NCBI GenBank assembly: GCA_948579315.1
Contig: CAPAOL010000005.1
Span: 1-64,000, forward strand
Source of the DNA: an uncultured Phocaeicola sp.
GTDB taxonomy: Bacteria; Bacteroidota; Bacteroidia; Bacteroidales; Bacteroidaceae
Direction: 5' to 3'
DNA length: 64,000 nucleotides
In this document: piece by piece, positions 36,575-45,018 of the stretch
Layout: each line of letters starts with the position of its first letter
How positions within the stretch are numbered: position 1 is the stretch's first letter
Translations under genes and position numbers: made by a program
Notes under the pieces: model-generated
Told to the model about the DNA's origin: nothing
Databases searched by the model: none
What the model saw: the letters and a program-made list of their open reading frames with translations, nothing else

Positions 36575-37648
36575 ATGAAGAGAGTATTCGTTTTTCAAGA
36601 TTTTAAATCGCAGAAATTCTGGAGTATAGAGGTCGTCGGAACAGATGTTACTGTAAATTATGGTAAGCTGGGGACTGACGGACAAACACAAGTGAAAAAC
36701 TTTGCAACTACTGAAGAAGCCGAAAAGGCTGCCAACAAACTGATTGCAGAGAAGACAAAGAAAGGCTATGTGGAAACTGCTGAAGAAATAGCACGTGAAA
36801 TGAAAGTGGAAGCTAAGAAATATACATTGAGCTATGATGAGTATGAAAACGATGTGAATCTTTTGGATAAGATATTGAAAGACAAACATCTCTCTGAATA
36901 TAAGCAAATAACGATTGGCTGTTGGGATTATGAGTGTGAAGACTGCTCGGCTTTGCTACAAGGGCTCGTTGAAAATAAAGACAAGTTTGCACAGATAGAA
37001 GGTCTGTTCTGGGGGGATATTGAACAGGAAGAACAGGAGATCTCATGGATTGAACAAACCGATCTCAGTCCGCTGCTTGACGCTATGCCTAAATTGAAAG
37101 ACTTGAAGATAAAAGGAACGAATAACTTGCGTTTGGGACAAACCTCACGTCCGGAGTTGCGGTCGCTGGAAATAATCAGTGGTGGTCTGCCTACTGAAGT
37201 GGTAGAGGATATTCTTGCTTCTGACTTTCCCAATCTGGAAAAACTGATTCTATATGTTGGTGTGGAAGATTACGGATTTGCAGGTGACATTGAGATCTTC
37301 CGTCCGCTTTTCTCCAAAGAGCGTTTCCCGAAGCTGACTTATCTAGGGCTTGTTAACTCTGAAGAACAGGACAGCATTGTAGAAATGTTTTTGGAGTCGG
37401 ACATTCTTCCTCAACTTGAAACCATGGATATTTCGGCTGGTGCTCTTAAAGATGAAGGTGCACAGTTATTATTGGATAATATGGATAAGATCGCTCACTT
37501 GAAGTTTATCAATATGCGCTATAATTATTTGAGCAAGGACATGAAGAAACAGTTGCAGAAGCTTCCTATGAAAATAGACATTGCCGAAACCGAAGAGGCG
37601 GATGAGTATGATGGTGAGTTGTGGTATTACCCGATGATTACTGAATAG
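36575..37648 (+). CDS. STM4015 family protein (WGR domain plus leucine-rich region)
   Basis: 357 residues. The N-terminal WGR domain (KFWSIEVVGTDVTVNYGKLG; TEEAEKAANKLIAEKTKKGY; residues 1-70) is followed by irregular leucine-rich repeats (MPKLKDLKIKGTNNLRLG; RPELRSLEIISGGLP; FPNLEKLILYVGVEDYG; FPKLTYLGLVNSEEQDS; AHLKFINMRYNYLS). This is the layout of STM4015 proteins. No catalytic residues are expected; WGR and LRR parts suggest recognition of nucleic acid or a partner protein. First gene of the operon. The ATG at 36575 follows the promoter. Confidence 0.82.
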   Translation: MKRVFVFQDFKSQKFWSIEVVGTDVTVNYGKLGTDGQTQVKNFATTEEAEKAANKLIAEKTKKGYVETAEEIAREMKVEAKKYTLSYDEYENDVNLLDKILKDKHLSEYKQITIGCWDYECEDCSALLQGLVENKDKFAQIEGLFWGDIEQEEQEISWIEQTDLSPLLDAMPKLKDLKIKGTNNLRLGQTSRPELRSLEIISGGLPTEVVEDILASDFPNLEKLILYVGVEDYGFAGDIEIFRPLFSKERFPKLTYLGLVNSEEQDSIVEMFLESDILPQLETMDISAGALKDEGAQLLLDNMDKIAHLKFINMRYNYLSKDMKKQLQKLPMKIDIAETEEADEYDGELWYYPMITE

Positions 37649-37651
37649 GAG

Positions 37652-38662
37652 ATGCAGATAATCGTTGTCAGCAACTCTTTATCCAAACGTATAGAATACT
37701 TTGTTGAAGCAGGTAAGCACTTGCAGACAGAAGTTTGTTTTATGACTTATGAGGAACTTTTTAGCTGCTTGCCGCTATTGCAGCAAGCAGTTATCAAACT
37801 GGAACCCTGTGTAAGTGATGAAACTGATTTCCTGAAATATGCGCTATTGAATCGGGCATATAAGGAGACATTGCAACGTTTGAACGAGATGAGACTACCT
37901 GATAATGTACGCTTTTTAAATACTCCTGATGCTTTGTTACGTGCTCTTGATAAAAAGGAAACGAAAGAGATCCTGATGGATAAAGGGCTGAAAGTGACTC
38001 CGATGTTACCGTCTCCACACTCTTTCGATGAGTTGCGGCAGCTTCTTGCCGATGGTGGGAGGGGATGCTTTTTAAAACCCCGGTATGGGTCGGGTGCGGG
38101 AGGCATTATGGCGATTCGTTATCAGCCCAATCGGAATAAGTGGGTAGTCTATACAACGCTGCGGCAAGTGAACGGAGTGATTCATAATACCAAACGAATC
38201 AATCGTTTGAGTGTAGAAAAAGAGATTATCCCGTTGGCAGAAGCTGTGATACAAACAGAAGCTATCCTGGAGGAGTGGATTCCTAAAGAACAATTGCAAG
38301 GAGAAAATTACGACCTTCGGGTAGTGTGCCGCGAATCTGAAATAGATTATATCGTAGTGAGATGTAGCAAAGGAAGCATAACGAATCTACACCTGAACAA
38401 CAAGGCGCGTTTGTGGAATGAATTGTCTCTATCCGAAGAGGTGCGGCAACAAATCTATTTTCAATGTCAGGAAGCTGTGCAATCCTTGGATTTGCAGTAT
38501 GCAGGAGTAGATGTATTGATAGAAAGAGGGACGGATATTCCTTATATAATAGAAGTCAACGGACAAGGAGACCATGTTTATCAGGATATGTTTGCTCATA
38601 ATTCTATTTATACTCAACAAATAAAAAACATAAAAAAGAAATATAACCATGCAAATAGATGA
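37652..38662 (+). CDS. STM4014 family ATP-grasp-like protein
   Basis: 336 residues. The ATP-grasp pattern is visible: nucleotide-binding FLKPRYGSGAGGIMAIRYQP (Lys near 139), AILEEWIPKEQLQGENYDLR, and Mg-binding VDVLIERGTDIPYIIEVNGQ with the E-x-N pair near 311. ATP-grasp enzymes form carboxylate-amine/thiol bonds through acyl-phosphates. The acceptor is unknown. It starts 3 bp after the STM4015 gene and overlaps the next gene by 14 bp. Confidence 0.82.
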   Translation: MQIIVVSNSLSKRIEYFVEAGKHLQTEVCFMTYEELFSCLPLLQQAVIKLEPCVSDETDFLKYALLNRAYKETLQRLNEMRLPDNVRFLNTPDALLRALDKKETKEILMDKGLKVTPMLPSPHSFDELRQLLADGGRGCFLKPRYGSGAGGIMAIRYQPNRNKWVVYTTLRQVNGVIHNTKRINRLSVEKEIIPLAEAVIQTEAILEEWIPKEQLQGENYDLRVVCRESEIDYIVVRCSKGSITNLHLNNKARLWNELSLSEEVRQQIYFQCQEAVQSLDLQYAGVDVLIERGTDIPYIIEVNGQGDHVYQDMFAHNSIYTQQIKNIKKKYNHANR

Positions 38663-39503
38663 ACTACCGGCTGGCGAACAGACCCATCATCCGGATCTGG
38701 ATATGAATCAGGTGGTGGGTACTCATGATATATTGATGCTTTGCTTTGACACTTTGCGTTATGATGTCAGCAAAGAGGAAGAAGCGGCCGGAAGAACGCC
38801 TGTACTGAACAGTCATGGAGGAGAATGGGAGAAAAGGCATGCACCGGGAAATTTCACTTACCCGTCTCATTTTGCCATCTTTGCAGGATTTCTGCCTTCT
38901 CCGGCAGAACCTCATTCGTTGCGTAGCCGTAAATGGTTGTTTTTCCCCGTGCAGGCGGGTACAGGACGTATTCCGCCTAAAGGAAGTTATCCATTTACAG
39001 AAGCAACCTTTGTGCAGAGCCTTGCCCATACAGGCTATGAAACGATTTGTATAGGTGGCGTAAACTTTTTTAGCAAGCGTAATGAGCTGGGGCGTGTATT
39101 CCCCGGTTACTTTACTAAAAGTTATTGGCTGCCTACCTTTGGATGCACAGCGCCCGATAGTGCTGAAAAACAGATTGATTTTGCATTGAAAAAACTAGAA
39201 AATTATCCGGACGACAAACGGATCTTTATGTATATCAATTTTTCTGCTATCCATTATCCGAACTGTCATTATGTGGAGGGTAAAATGAGAGATGATAAAG
39301 AATCACATGCGGCTGCCCTGCAATATATTGACAGTCAGTTACCACGTTTGTTTCAGGCTTTTCAGAAGCGGAGCAATACGCTGGTGATTGCCCTTTCCGA
39401 TCATGGCACTTGTTATGGTGAAGATGGGTATGAATATCATTGCATATCTCATGAAACGGTTTATACAGTCCCTTACAAACACTTTATTTTAACGAAAAAA
39501 TGA
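38649..39503 (+). CDS. STM4013/SEN3800 family alkaline-phosphatase-like hydrolase
   Basis: 284 residues. MLCFDTLRYDVSKEEE holds the metal-site Asp and GNFTYPSHFAIFAG the likely nucleophile Thr/Ser region. ALSDHGTCYGEDGYEYHC supplies the C-terminal D-H-G metal motif, as in sulfatases and phosphoglycerate mutase-like enzymes. No signal peptide, so cytoplasmic. It probably hydrolyses or transfers a phosphate or sulfate ester. Overlaps both neighbours (14 bp and 4 bp). Confidence 0.85.
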   Translation: MQIDELPAGEQTHHPDLDMNQVVGTHDILMLCFDTLRYDVSKEEEAAGRTPVLNSHGGEWEKRHAPGNFTYPSHFAIFAGFLPSPAEPHSLRSRKWLFFPVQAGTGRIPPKGSYPFTEATFVQSLAHTGYETICIGGVNFFSKRNELGRVFPGYFTKSYWLPTFGCTAPDSAEKQIDFALKKLENYPDDKRIFMYINFSAIHYPNCHYVEGKMRDDKESHAAALQYIDSQLPRLFQAFQKRSNTLVIALSDHGTCYGEDGYEYHCISHETVYTVPYKHFILTKK

Positions 39504-40774
39504 ATCAACCGCTACCACGATATGTAGACTATATGTATAGCTATCCACATAAAACGGCATATCGTTCTTTTCCATCTCCGGTTTCGCTGCTTCCTTACCT
39601 GGAACAGGTGGAAGGGCAGAAGGCATCCCTCTATTTCCATATTCCTTTTTGTAGTCATAAATGTGGATATTGTAACCTGTTTTCTCTACAAACCAATCGT
39701 GCGGATTATATCGCAACTTATTTGGAAACCCTTCATAAGCAAGCGCAACAATTGTCACCTCTCACCACCGGACTGATCTTTGACAGTTTCGCCATTGGAG
39801 GAGGTACGCCGTTACTTCTTACCGTTTCCCAACTGGAATACTTATTGGAGACGGCTGCCCTGTTCGGAGTGCATCCCTCACATGCTTTTACTTCCATAGA
39901 AACATCACCGGAGTATGCTGATCCTGCCCGTTTGACATGGTTGAAACAAGCGGGAGTGGCTCGTATAAGTATCGGTATACAAAGTTTTCTCAACGAAGAG
40001 TTAACCGCTTTGAAAAGACGTCCCCGGCAAGACACGATCAATCAGGCGTTGGAAACTATCCGGAAGATGGAATTTCCTTTTTTTAATATCGACTTGATTT
40101 ACGGAATCAAAGGACAAACAGTGGATAGTTTTCTCTATTCGTTGGAACAAGCTCTTCTGTTTCAGCCTAACGAACTCTTTATCTATCCGTTATATGTGCG
40201 AAAGGGAACAGCTATCACGGAGCGGGAATCTGATGATGTCTGTTTCCGGATGTATTTTGCCGCCCGTGATCTGTTGAAAGACAGAGGCTTTCTACAAACT
40301 TCGATGCGGCGTTTTATCCATCATCCGTCTACTGATGCGGAAATTTCCTGTGGAGATGAAGTGATGCTTTCGTGTGGTTCCGGAGGACGTAGTTACTTGG
40401 GGAATTTGCATTATGCCACCCGGTATACTGTTTCTCAACACTGTATTGCCGAAGAGATAGATGACTATATGGGCACTACTGATTTTACAGTAGCTCGCAA
40501 TGGATTTATTCTCTCTCAAGAAGAACGGAGGCAACGTTTCATCATTAAAAATCTGATGTATTATATGGGGCTTGATAAAGCCGAATATGAGCATCGTTTT
40601 GGCGAATCACCGGATGATATTCCATTGTTCCGACAACTGGCAGAACGGCAATGGATAGAAAATACCGATAGCCGCATTTGTCTGACTTCCGAAGGAATGG
40701 GATATTCTGATTATATTGGTCAGTTGTTCATTGCTCCTGAAATAAGAGGGCTGATGGAAACTTATTCTTATTGA
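39500..40774 (+). CDS. STM4012 family radical SAM protein (HemW-like)
   Basis: 424 residues. The 4Fe-4S/SAM motif is IPFCSHKCGYCNLFS (C-x3-C-x2-C, near 47-54), with the SAM-binding FAIGGGTP (near 98) and RISIGIQSF, as in HemN/HemW enzymes. A C-terminal HemW-like domain (FIIKNLMYYMGLDKAEYEHR) follows. It generates a 5'-deoxyadenosyl radical; the substrate is unknown. ATGA overlap with the upstream gene. Confidence 0.88.
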   Translation: MNQPLPRYVDYMYSYPHKTAYRSFPSPVSLLPYLEQVEGQKASLYFHIPFCSHKCGYCNLFSLQTNRADYIATYLETLHKQAQQLSPLTTGLIFDSFAIGGGTPLLLTVSQLEYLLETAALFGVHPSHAFTSIETSPEYADPARLTWLKQAGVARISIGIQSFLNEELTALKRRPRQDTINQALETIRKMEFPFFNIDLIYGIKGQTVDSFLYSLEQALLFQPNELFIYPLYVRKGTAITERESDDVCFRMYFAARDLLKDRGFLQTSMRRFIHHPSTDAEISCGDEVMLSCGSGGRSYLGNLHYATRYTVSQHCIAEEIDDYMGTTDFTVARNGFILSQEERRQRFIIKNLMYYMGLDKAEYEHRFGESPDDIPLFRQLAERQWIENTDSRICLTSEGMGYSDYIGQLFIAPEIRGLMETYSY

Positions 40775-40785
40775 ACGAAATAGAA

Positions 40786-42318
40786 ATGAAAAACGAGGGG
40801 GCTTTACTTTCCATCAAACGTATCTATTATCGCGGCAAATTGAATAGCTGCAATTATACCTGCTCTTATTGTCCTTTCGGCAAAAAGTCACATCCGACAG
40901 CCACTACGCAGGATGAACAGGCGTGGAACCGTTTTATTACGGCTATTGAACAATGGAAAGGGGAACCGTTGCGGTTATTTATCATTCCTTACGGTGAAGC
41001 ATTGATACATCGTTATTATCGGAAAGGGATCATTCATTTGGCGGCGTTGCCACATGTGGCTGGAATTTCCTGTCAGACTAATCTTTCTTTTTCGGCGGAT
41101 AAGTGGCTGGACGAATTTCCGGCTACACCGACATTGATGAGTAAGATAAAGATTTGGGCCAGCTTTCATCCGGAAATGACTTCAGTAGAAAGCTTTGTCC
41201 AGCGACTTCATACACTTTATAATGCAGGAATACAGGTCTGTGCCGGAGCAGTAGGCAATCCGGTGGCAAAAAGTGTACTTAGCGATTTGCGAAATGCTCT
41301 TTTGCCGGATATTTATTTGTTTATTAATGCTATGCAAGGTTTGAAGTCTCCGTTGAGCGTAGAAGATATTCGTTTTTTTACGCAACTGGATAACCTTTTT
41401 GAATATGATTTAAAAAACGCTTCGGCTCAATGGGATATCTGTTCGGGAGGAAGAAGCAGTTGCTTTATTGATTGGAAAGGAGATATCTTTGGCTGTCCTC
41501 GAAGTCGGGTGAAGATAGGAAATCTTTATCAGAATCAAATCTTAGACCCCTTGCTTCCTTGTCGGCGGAAGGTCTGCGACTGTTACATTGCTTTCAGTAA
41601 TTTGACTAATCATCCTTTACATCGGATAATGGGAGAGGGTGCGTTTTGGCGGATCCCGGATAAGCCTTTCATTACTTCCGTGTTTTTTGATGTGGATGGA
41701 ACTCTTACCGATGCACAAGGAAGAGTTTCGGAAAGTTATGCCCATGCTTTGCGGTACATAGCGCAATTTGTTCCTTTATATCTTGCTACTTCTTTATCTA
41801 TGGAACAGGCGCGGAGAAAGTTAGGCAAGGCTCTTTTCAGCCTGTTTGAAGGAGGGGTATTTGCCGACGGTGGATTACTGGTATATGCTGGGAAGAGCCG
41901 GTGTATGCCGGTTGATTTGCTACTGGGCATAAACGAAGAATCCGCAAAGATAACGGCGCATAGCTATAACGGTCAAGTTTATAAGTACAGCATGCTGGTT
42001 TATGATAAGGAGCAGAGAAAGACGATTCTTTCTCGCTTAAAAGAGAAACCTTATCAGGTGTTTTATAAACCACCCCTTATTACTGTTATCCATAAGGAAG
42101 TTGACAAACGGAAAGGAGTGCTTCATATATGCAAGGCTTTAGCTTTTCCCCTTGACCAAGTGCTGGTTGTCGGAAATTCACTGAAGGATTGGGAGATGAT
42201 GTCAGTAGTTTCTCATTCTTGTGCAGTGATGAACGCCGAACCACTTTTAAAAGAACGTGCCCGCTACACGCTGAATCCGGACCGATTGGCTGCTTTCTTC
42301 CGCTTCCGGAAGTTGTAA
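40786..42318 (+). CDS. STM4011 family radical SAM protein fused to a HAD phosphatase
   Basis: 510 residues. The N-terminal radical SAM domain has LNSCNYTCSYCPFGKKS (C-x3-C-x2-C near 24) and ends with Cys-rich segments (GGRSSCFIDWKGDIFGCPRS; CRRKVCDCYIAF). From about residue 300 a HAD phosphatase follows: FFDVDGTLTDA (DxDGT), a Ser in ATSLSMEQ, Lys-containing VDKRKGVLHI, and VVGNSLKDWEMM. A TTG at 40771 overlapping the previous stop is an alternative start. It may oxidise a substrate and remove a phosphate in one polypeptide. Confidence 0.82.
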   Translation: MKNEGALLSIKRIYYRGKLNSCNYTCSYCPFGKKSHPTATTQDEQAWNRFITAIEQWKGEPLRLFIIPYGEALIHRYYRKGIIHLAALPHVAGISCQTNLSFSADKWLDEFPATPTLMSKIKIWASFHPEMTSVESFVQRLHTLYNAGIQVCAGAVGNPVAKSVLSDLRNALLPDIYLFINAMQGLKSPLSVEDIRFFTQLDNLFEYDLKNASAQWDICSGGRSSCFIDWKGDIFGCPRSRVKIGNLYQNQILDPLLPCRRKVCDCYIAFSNLTNHPLHRIMGEGAFWRIPDKPFITSVFFDVDGTLTDAQGRVSESYAHALRYIAQFVPLYLATSLSMEQARRKLGKALFSLFEGGVFADGGLLVYAGKSRCMPVDLLLGINEESAKITAHSYNGQVYKYSMLVYDKEQRKTILSRLKEKPYQVFYKPPLITVIHKEVDKRKGVLHICKALAFPLDQVLVVGNSLKDWEMMSVVSHSCAVMNAEPLLKERARYTLNPDRLAAFFRFRKL

Positions 42319-42475
42319 AGCGACTGGAATGAAGCTTTACATTGATACCTGATTTTTATTCGACTTTATTACAAAATCAGGGATTTGGGTACCAAAATCC
42401 GTAATTGATATACAATCCCATCCATTTTATCCCAGTAAATTTGCAATCAGAAGTTTGACAATGAAAAGATAGAAG

Positions 42476-42916
42476 ATGATGATAAAAACAATTCTAAGTA
42501 TTTTGTCTTTATTCGTTATGTTATCATGCAGTATGACAGGGAAAAAGGATATAAAACAACAGTCTGGTATGTGTGCCAAATTACCTATGGCGGCTGATGG
42601 CATTGTGCGGCTATCGAAAATCGATGTTTATCCGGAGTATCTTGAAGAATATATGAAATATGCGACCGAAGTGGGTGAAGTCTCCTTGCGTACCGAACCG
42701 GGAGTGCTGACTATGTATGCCGTCAGCGAAAAAGAGAATCCTAGCAGGATAACTATTCTTGAAACTTACGCGAATCAGGAGGCTTATAAATCTCATATTG
42801 CATCGGAGCATTTTCAAAAGTACAAACAAGGAACGCTGCACATGGTCAAGACTCTCGTGCTTTCTGACCAAATACCGCTTAACCCGGCAAGCCGCATTAA
42901 TAACTTCATTCAATAA
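42476..42916 (+). CDS. ABM-domain lipoprotein (putative quinol monooxygenase)
   Basis: 146 residues. Signal and lipobox FVMLSCSMTG (Cys near 18), then an ABM fold: VRLSKIDVYPEYLEEYMKYA, VLTMYAVSEKENPSRITILE, TYANQEAYKSHIASEHFQKY. The pattern E-T-Y-x-x-Q-E-A-Y-x-x-H is typical of antibiotic-biosynthesis-monooxygenase proteins. A predicted periplasmic or outer-membrane lipoprotein acting on small aromatics. A truncated cupin gene follows, so the two were probably once an operon. Confidence 0.75.
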   Translation: MMIKTILSILSLFVMLSCSMTGKKDIKQQSGMCAKLPMAADGIVRLSKIDVYPEYLEEYMKYATEVGEVSLRTEPGVLTMYAVSEKENPSRITILETYANQEAYKSHIASEHFQKYKQGTLHMVKTLVLSDQIPLNPASRINNFIQ

Positions 42917-42927
42917 ACGAAATGATT

Positions 42928-43071
42928 ATGAATAAGATTCTTTTATTTTCAGTATTTAGTATTTTTACACTCCATGTTATGGCACAAGAAAATCCGGTTT
43001 CGCGCGAGCAGGTGAGTATCTCTAACGTTACTTTTGAACCACGTTGTCGCAATAACTGGCATATTTGCTAA
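42928..43071 (+). pseudogene. Truncated cupin-domain protein
   Basis: 47 codons: a signal peptide (MNKILLFSVFSIFTLHVMAQ), then VSISNVTFEPRCRNNWHIC and a stop. NVTFEPxCRNNWH is the cupin entry seen intact in the gene at 19422, where HTGGQ follows. The metal-binding barrel is missing, so this is the 5' end of a lost gene, cut about 130 bp before the prophage boundary. Confidence 0.65.
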
Positions 43072-43146
43072 ACACCGGATAAAAAAGCAACTGAATTTGC
43101 ACCTGGCATACTTCTCAGAAACGTTATATTCTGCTTCACCTCAAAT

Positions 43147-43184
43147 AAAAAAGCTCTAATTCCGTTGGGAATTAGAGCTTTTTC
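43147..43184. terminator. Bidirectional terminator
   Basis: AAAGCTCTAATTCC (43149-43163 region) pairs with GGAATTAGAGCTTT (43168-43182), with A and T runs outside. On the minus strand it would directly follow the tRNA-like fragment at 43199-43221. Confidence 0.75.
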
Positions 43185-43198
43185 TAATGTTGCATTCT

Positions 43199-43221
43199 TG
43201 AGAAGCGGTGCGTACGGGACT
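43199..43221 (-). other. Candidate prophage attL: 3' end of a tRNA gene
   Basis: The minus strand reads AGTCCCGTACGCACCG, then CTTCTC. This fits the end of a tRNA: T-loop AGT, T-stem CCCGT, acceptor ACGCACC and discriminator G. No tRNA body lies to the right. A partial tRNA 3' end beside a prophage is what site-specific integration leaves, so an intact copy would be expected at the far (right) end. Confidence 0.5.
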
Positions 43222-43293
43222 AACACATTTTGCTATTATACTGATAATCAATAAAATACTTATTAAAAATATATTAATGGTATCATATTTATA

Positions 43294-43632
43294 TCATCTC
43301 CGCTTATTTTCTTCTATAATTTTATGCAGTGCTTCTATCTGCATCATCGCACCTTCATAAGCTGCTTTGTAGTTGACATTCGCATCAATATCCGTCTCAA
43401 TCATATTCCCTTTGCCAGTACAAAGCCACTTCACATTCAATTCCGGGAACTTATCCACAATACGAGCTATTATATCAGTTCCAATAGCCCCCTTCCCGTT
43501 CCTTATGGAATTATAAATGTATCTATTTGATAATTCACAATAAGCCTCAAACGAGTTCTCACCTTTGACAACTCCCTTATCACGTGCATACCTTGCAAAT
43601 TTTCGTAATCTGTCAATAGCCCTTTCTTCCAT
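43294..43632 (-). CDS. Prophage HTH-type regulator
   Basis: 112 residues. FEAYCELSNRYIYNSIRNGK and IGTDIIARIVDKFPELNVKW followed by LCTGKGNM match the helix-turn-helix proteins of Bacteroides phages, where L-N-x-x-W-L-x-T-G-x-G-x-M ends the domain. A coiled tail (YEGAMMQIEALHKIIEENKR) may dimerise. It lies 1 bp after the S24 repressor on the same strand, so they are co-transcribed and probably control lysogeny together. Confidence 0.72.
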   Translation of the reverse strand: MEERAIDRLRKFARYARDKGVVKGENSFEAYCELSNRYIYNSIRNGKGAIGTDIIARIVDKFPELNVKWLCTGKGNMIETDIDANVNYKAAYEGAMMQIEALHKIIEENKRR

Positions 43633-43633
43633 A

Positions 43634-44404
43634 TCAAATAATCTTTTGACTTATTATGCGTAATGCTTGCCACATCCCCCTTATTTCTCTTCTCTCGACA
43701 TCTAACTGGCCATGCTTGGGGTTATCAGCCTTTAAAGTCAGCACATTATCCAAGAAAAGACTGTTTTTCAATATCCGCTTGACTGAAAGTGTTTTCCCAT
43801 ACACAATACTCACAACTCCTGACGCGCTTTCCCACAAACCTTCTTCTATTTTGCGAGCAAGAATTTTAGCTCCGTCCGGTATAGTTGGCTCCATGCTGTC
43901 ACCACGTACTTGAAAGACCATATAAGAATCATCAAGCACTTCACCTTCTTCCGGCATGACACCATAAGAATCAATTTCATAAGCTGTGTTATATAAGCTT
44001 TCGACAAATGAAGCCGCAGCATCTATCGGAACATATTTTACTTTTACAAGAATATCTTGAAGATAAGGAGCTACTTTACTAATCGTAGAGTCTGATTGCA
44101 TTCTCGCATTTTTCAGAGCATCCCTAATATCCTTCTCCGAAGGTTCTATCTGTCCTGATGGAGTCTTTGCAAACAAACCTTCTCCAGTATATAGCCATGC
44201 TCTGCTCACATCATACTTCTCACAAAAAGCATCAATTGTTTTTTTACTTGGTAACTGAATCCCTTTTTTTATACTGGTAAGAGTTGATTCACTGGATATA
44301 ATATTGTCTTTCTTCAATTTATACCCACTCAAACCACAATATGAAATTGCTTGCAAAAACCTTTTTGAGAGATCACTCAATTTTTTATCGTCAACTTCTT
44401 GCAT
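43634..44404 (-). CDS. CI/LexA-type phage repressor with S24 peptidase domain
   Basis: 256 residues. The N-terminal HTH (SDLSKRFLQAISYCGLSGYK; STLTSIKKGIQLPSKKTIDA; about 10-70) is followed by a C-terminal S24 domain with the Ser in VFQVRGDSMEPTIPDG (near 175) and the general-base Lys in LSVKRILKN. Such repressors self-cleave with RecA-ssDNA during SOS and release early promoters. It faces the early region across a promoter region carrying ATGAAGTAT repeats. Confidence 0.87.
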   Translation of the reverse strand: MQEVDDKKLSDLSKRFLQAISYCGLSGYKLKKDNIISSESTLTSIKKGIQLPSKKTIDAFCEKYDVSRAWLYTGEGLFAKTPSGQIEPSEKDIRDALKNARMQSDSTISKVAPYLQDILVKVKYVPIDAAASFVESLYNTAYEIDSYGVMPEEGEVLDDSYMVFQVRGDSMEPTIPDGAKILARKIEEGLWESASGVVSIVYGKTLSVKRILKNSLFLDNVLTLKADNPKHGQLDVERREIRGMWQALRIISQKII

Positions 44405-44422
44405 ACTTCATAAATTAAGTAG

Positions 44423-44430
44423 TATATTTG
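44423..44430 (+). promoter_or_regulatory. -7 box of a rightward early promoter
   Basis: TATATTTG fits TAnnTTTG, with a TTG 21 nt upstream. It starts in the repressor leader and points right, towards the hairpin at 44498. Confidence 0.5.
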
Positions 44431-44497
44431 CATCCGTAATAGTAGCAGTATTACCACATAAATTGATTAAACATCCTATTTGGAGTTTATATATAGA

Positions 44498-44540
44498 AAT
44501 CCGTAAATAGCTGCTACCTATTTGCGGATTTTCTTTTTCT
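44498..44540 (+). terminator. Strong terminator about 60 nt after an early promoter
   Basis: AATCCGTAAATAG (44498-44510) pairs with CTATTTGCGGATT (44518-44530), a 13-bp stem with one G-T pair, then TTCTTTTTCT. A transcript from 44423 would stop after about 100 nt unless antiterminated. Confidence 0.7.
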
Positions 44541-44810
44541 CCACATTGTGTAATCGGCGGTAGGCCGCATAGCGGAGAGACAGAGGGTTACACTCTTACA
44601 ACTCAATACTGCGAAAGGCGTGCGATATTGAGAGGCAAACGAAACCGGGATGCCTGCACAGCTACAAGTAAGCGAAAAATCCGGGAAGTCGGGTAACTTG
44701 TTAATGCCCGGCCAGCTAAGAACGGCGTACTTATACGAACGAGACATTTCTTATGCTGCATATAGCAAAAACGGGAAACCGTCTAAGGGCTAACTATGCA
44801 GCAATCCAGC
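44540..44810 (+). ncRNA. Structured non-coding interval of the early region
   Basis: No gene is seen in 44405-45180. Within it, TGCTGCATA (44754-44762) pairs with TATGCAGCA (44795-44803), enclosing TAGC/GCTA and an ACGG-GAAA-CCGT tetraloop hairpin (44771-44782). CTCAATA (44602) pairs with TATTGAG (44626), and CCGGGC/GCCCGG-type pairings lie between. This density of nested stems suggests a functional RNA or long leader; the family was not recognised. Confidence 0.45.
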
Positions 44811-45018
44811 ACCTTACCGAATGAGATCGTCTTTTACTTCTTCAATTATTACAATACTAATAGAACGACATTACTTTTTTTCAGAAAGCTTTCTTTTTAC
44901 GCAAACCTCACTTGTATAACATTTTATAAACCAACAACTTACATTAAAACATGTTTTATAACATACGATATACTACAAATTTTATGAAGTATTTTATTGT
45001 ACTTCTGAAAATATGAAG

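Noticed and set aside
44796..44987. 63-codon frame in the prophage switch region
   Set aside because: Rich in Phe, Tyr and Thr from AT-rich DNA, and overlapping the structured RNA candidate; not protein-like.
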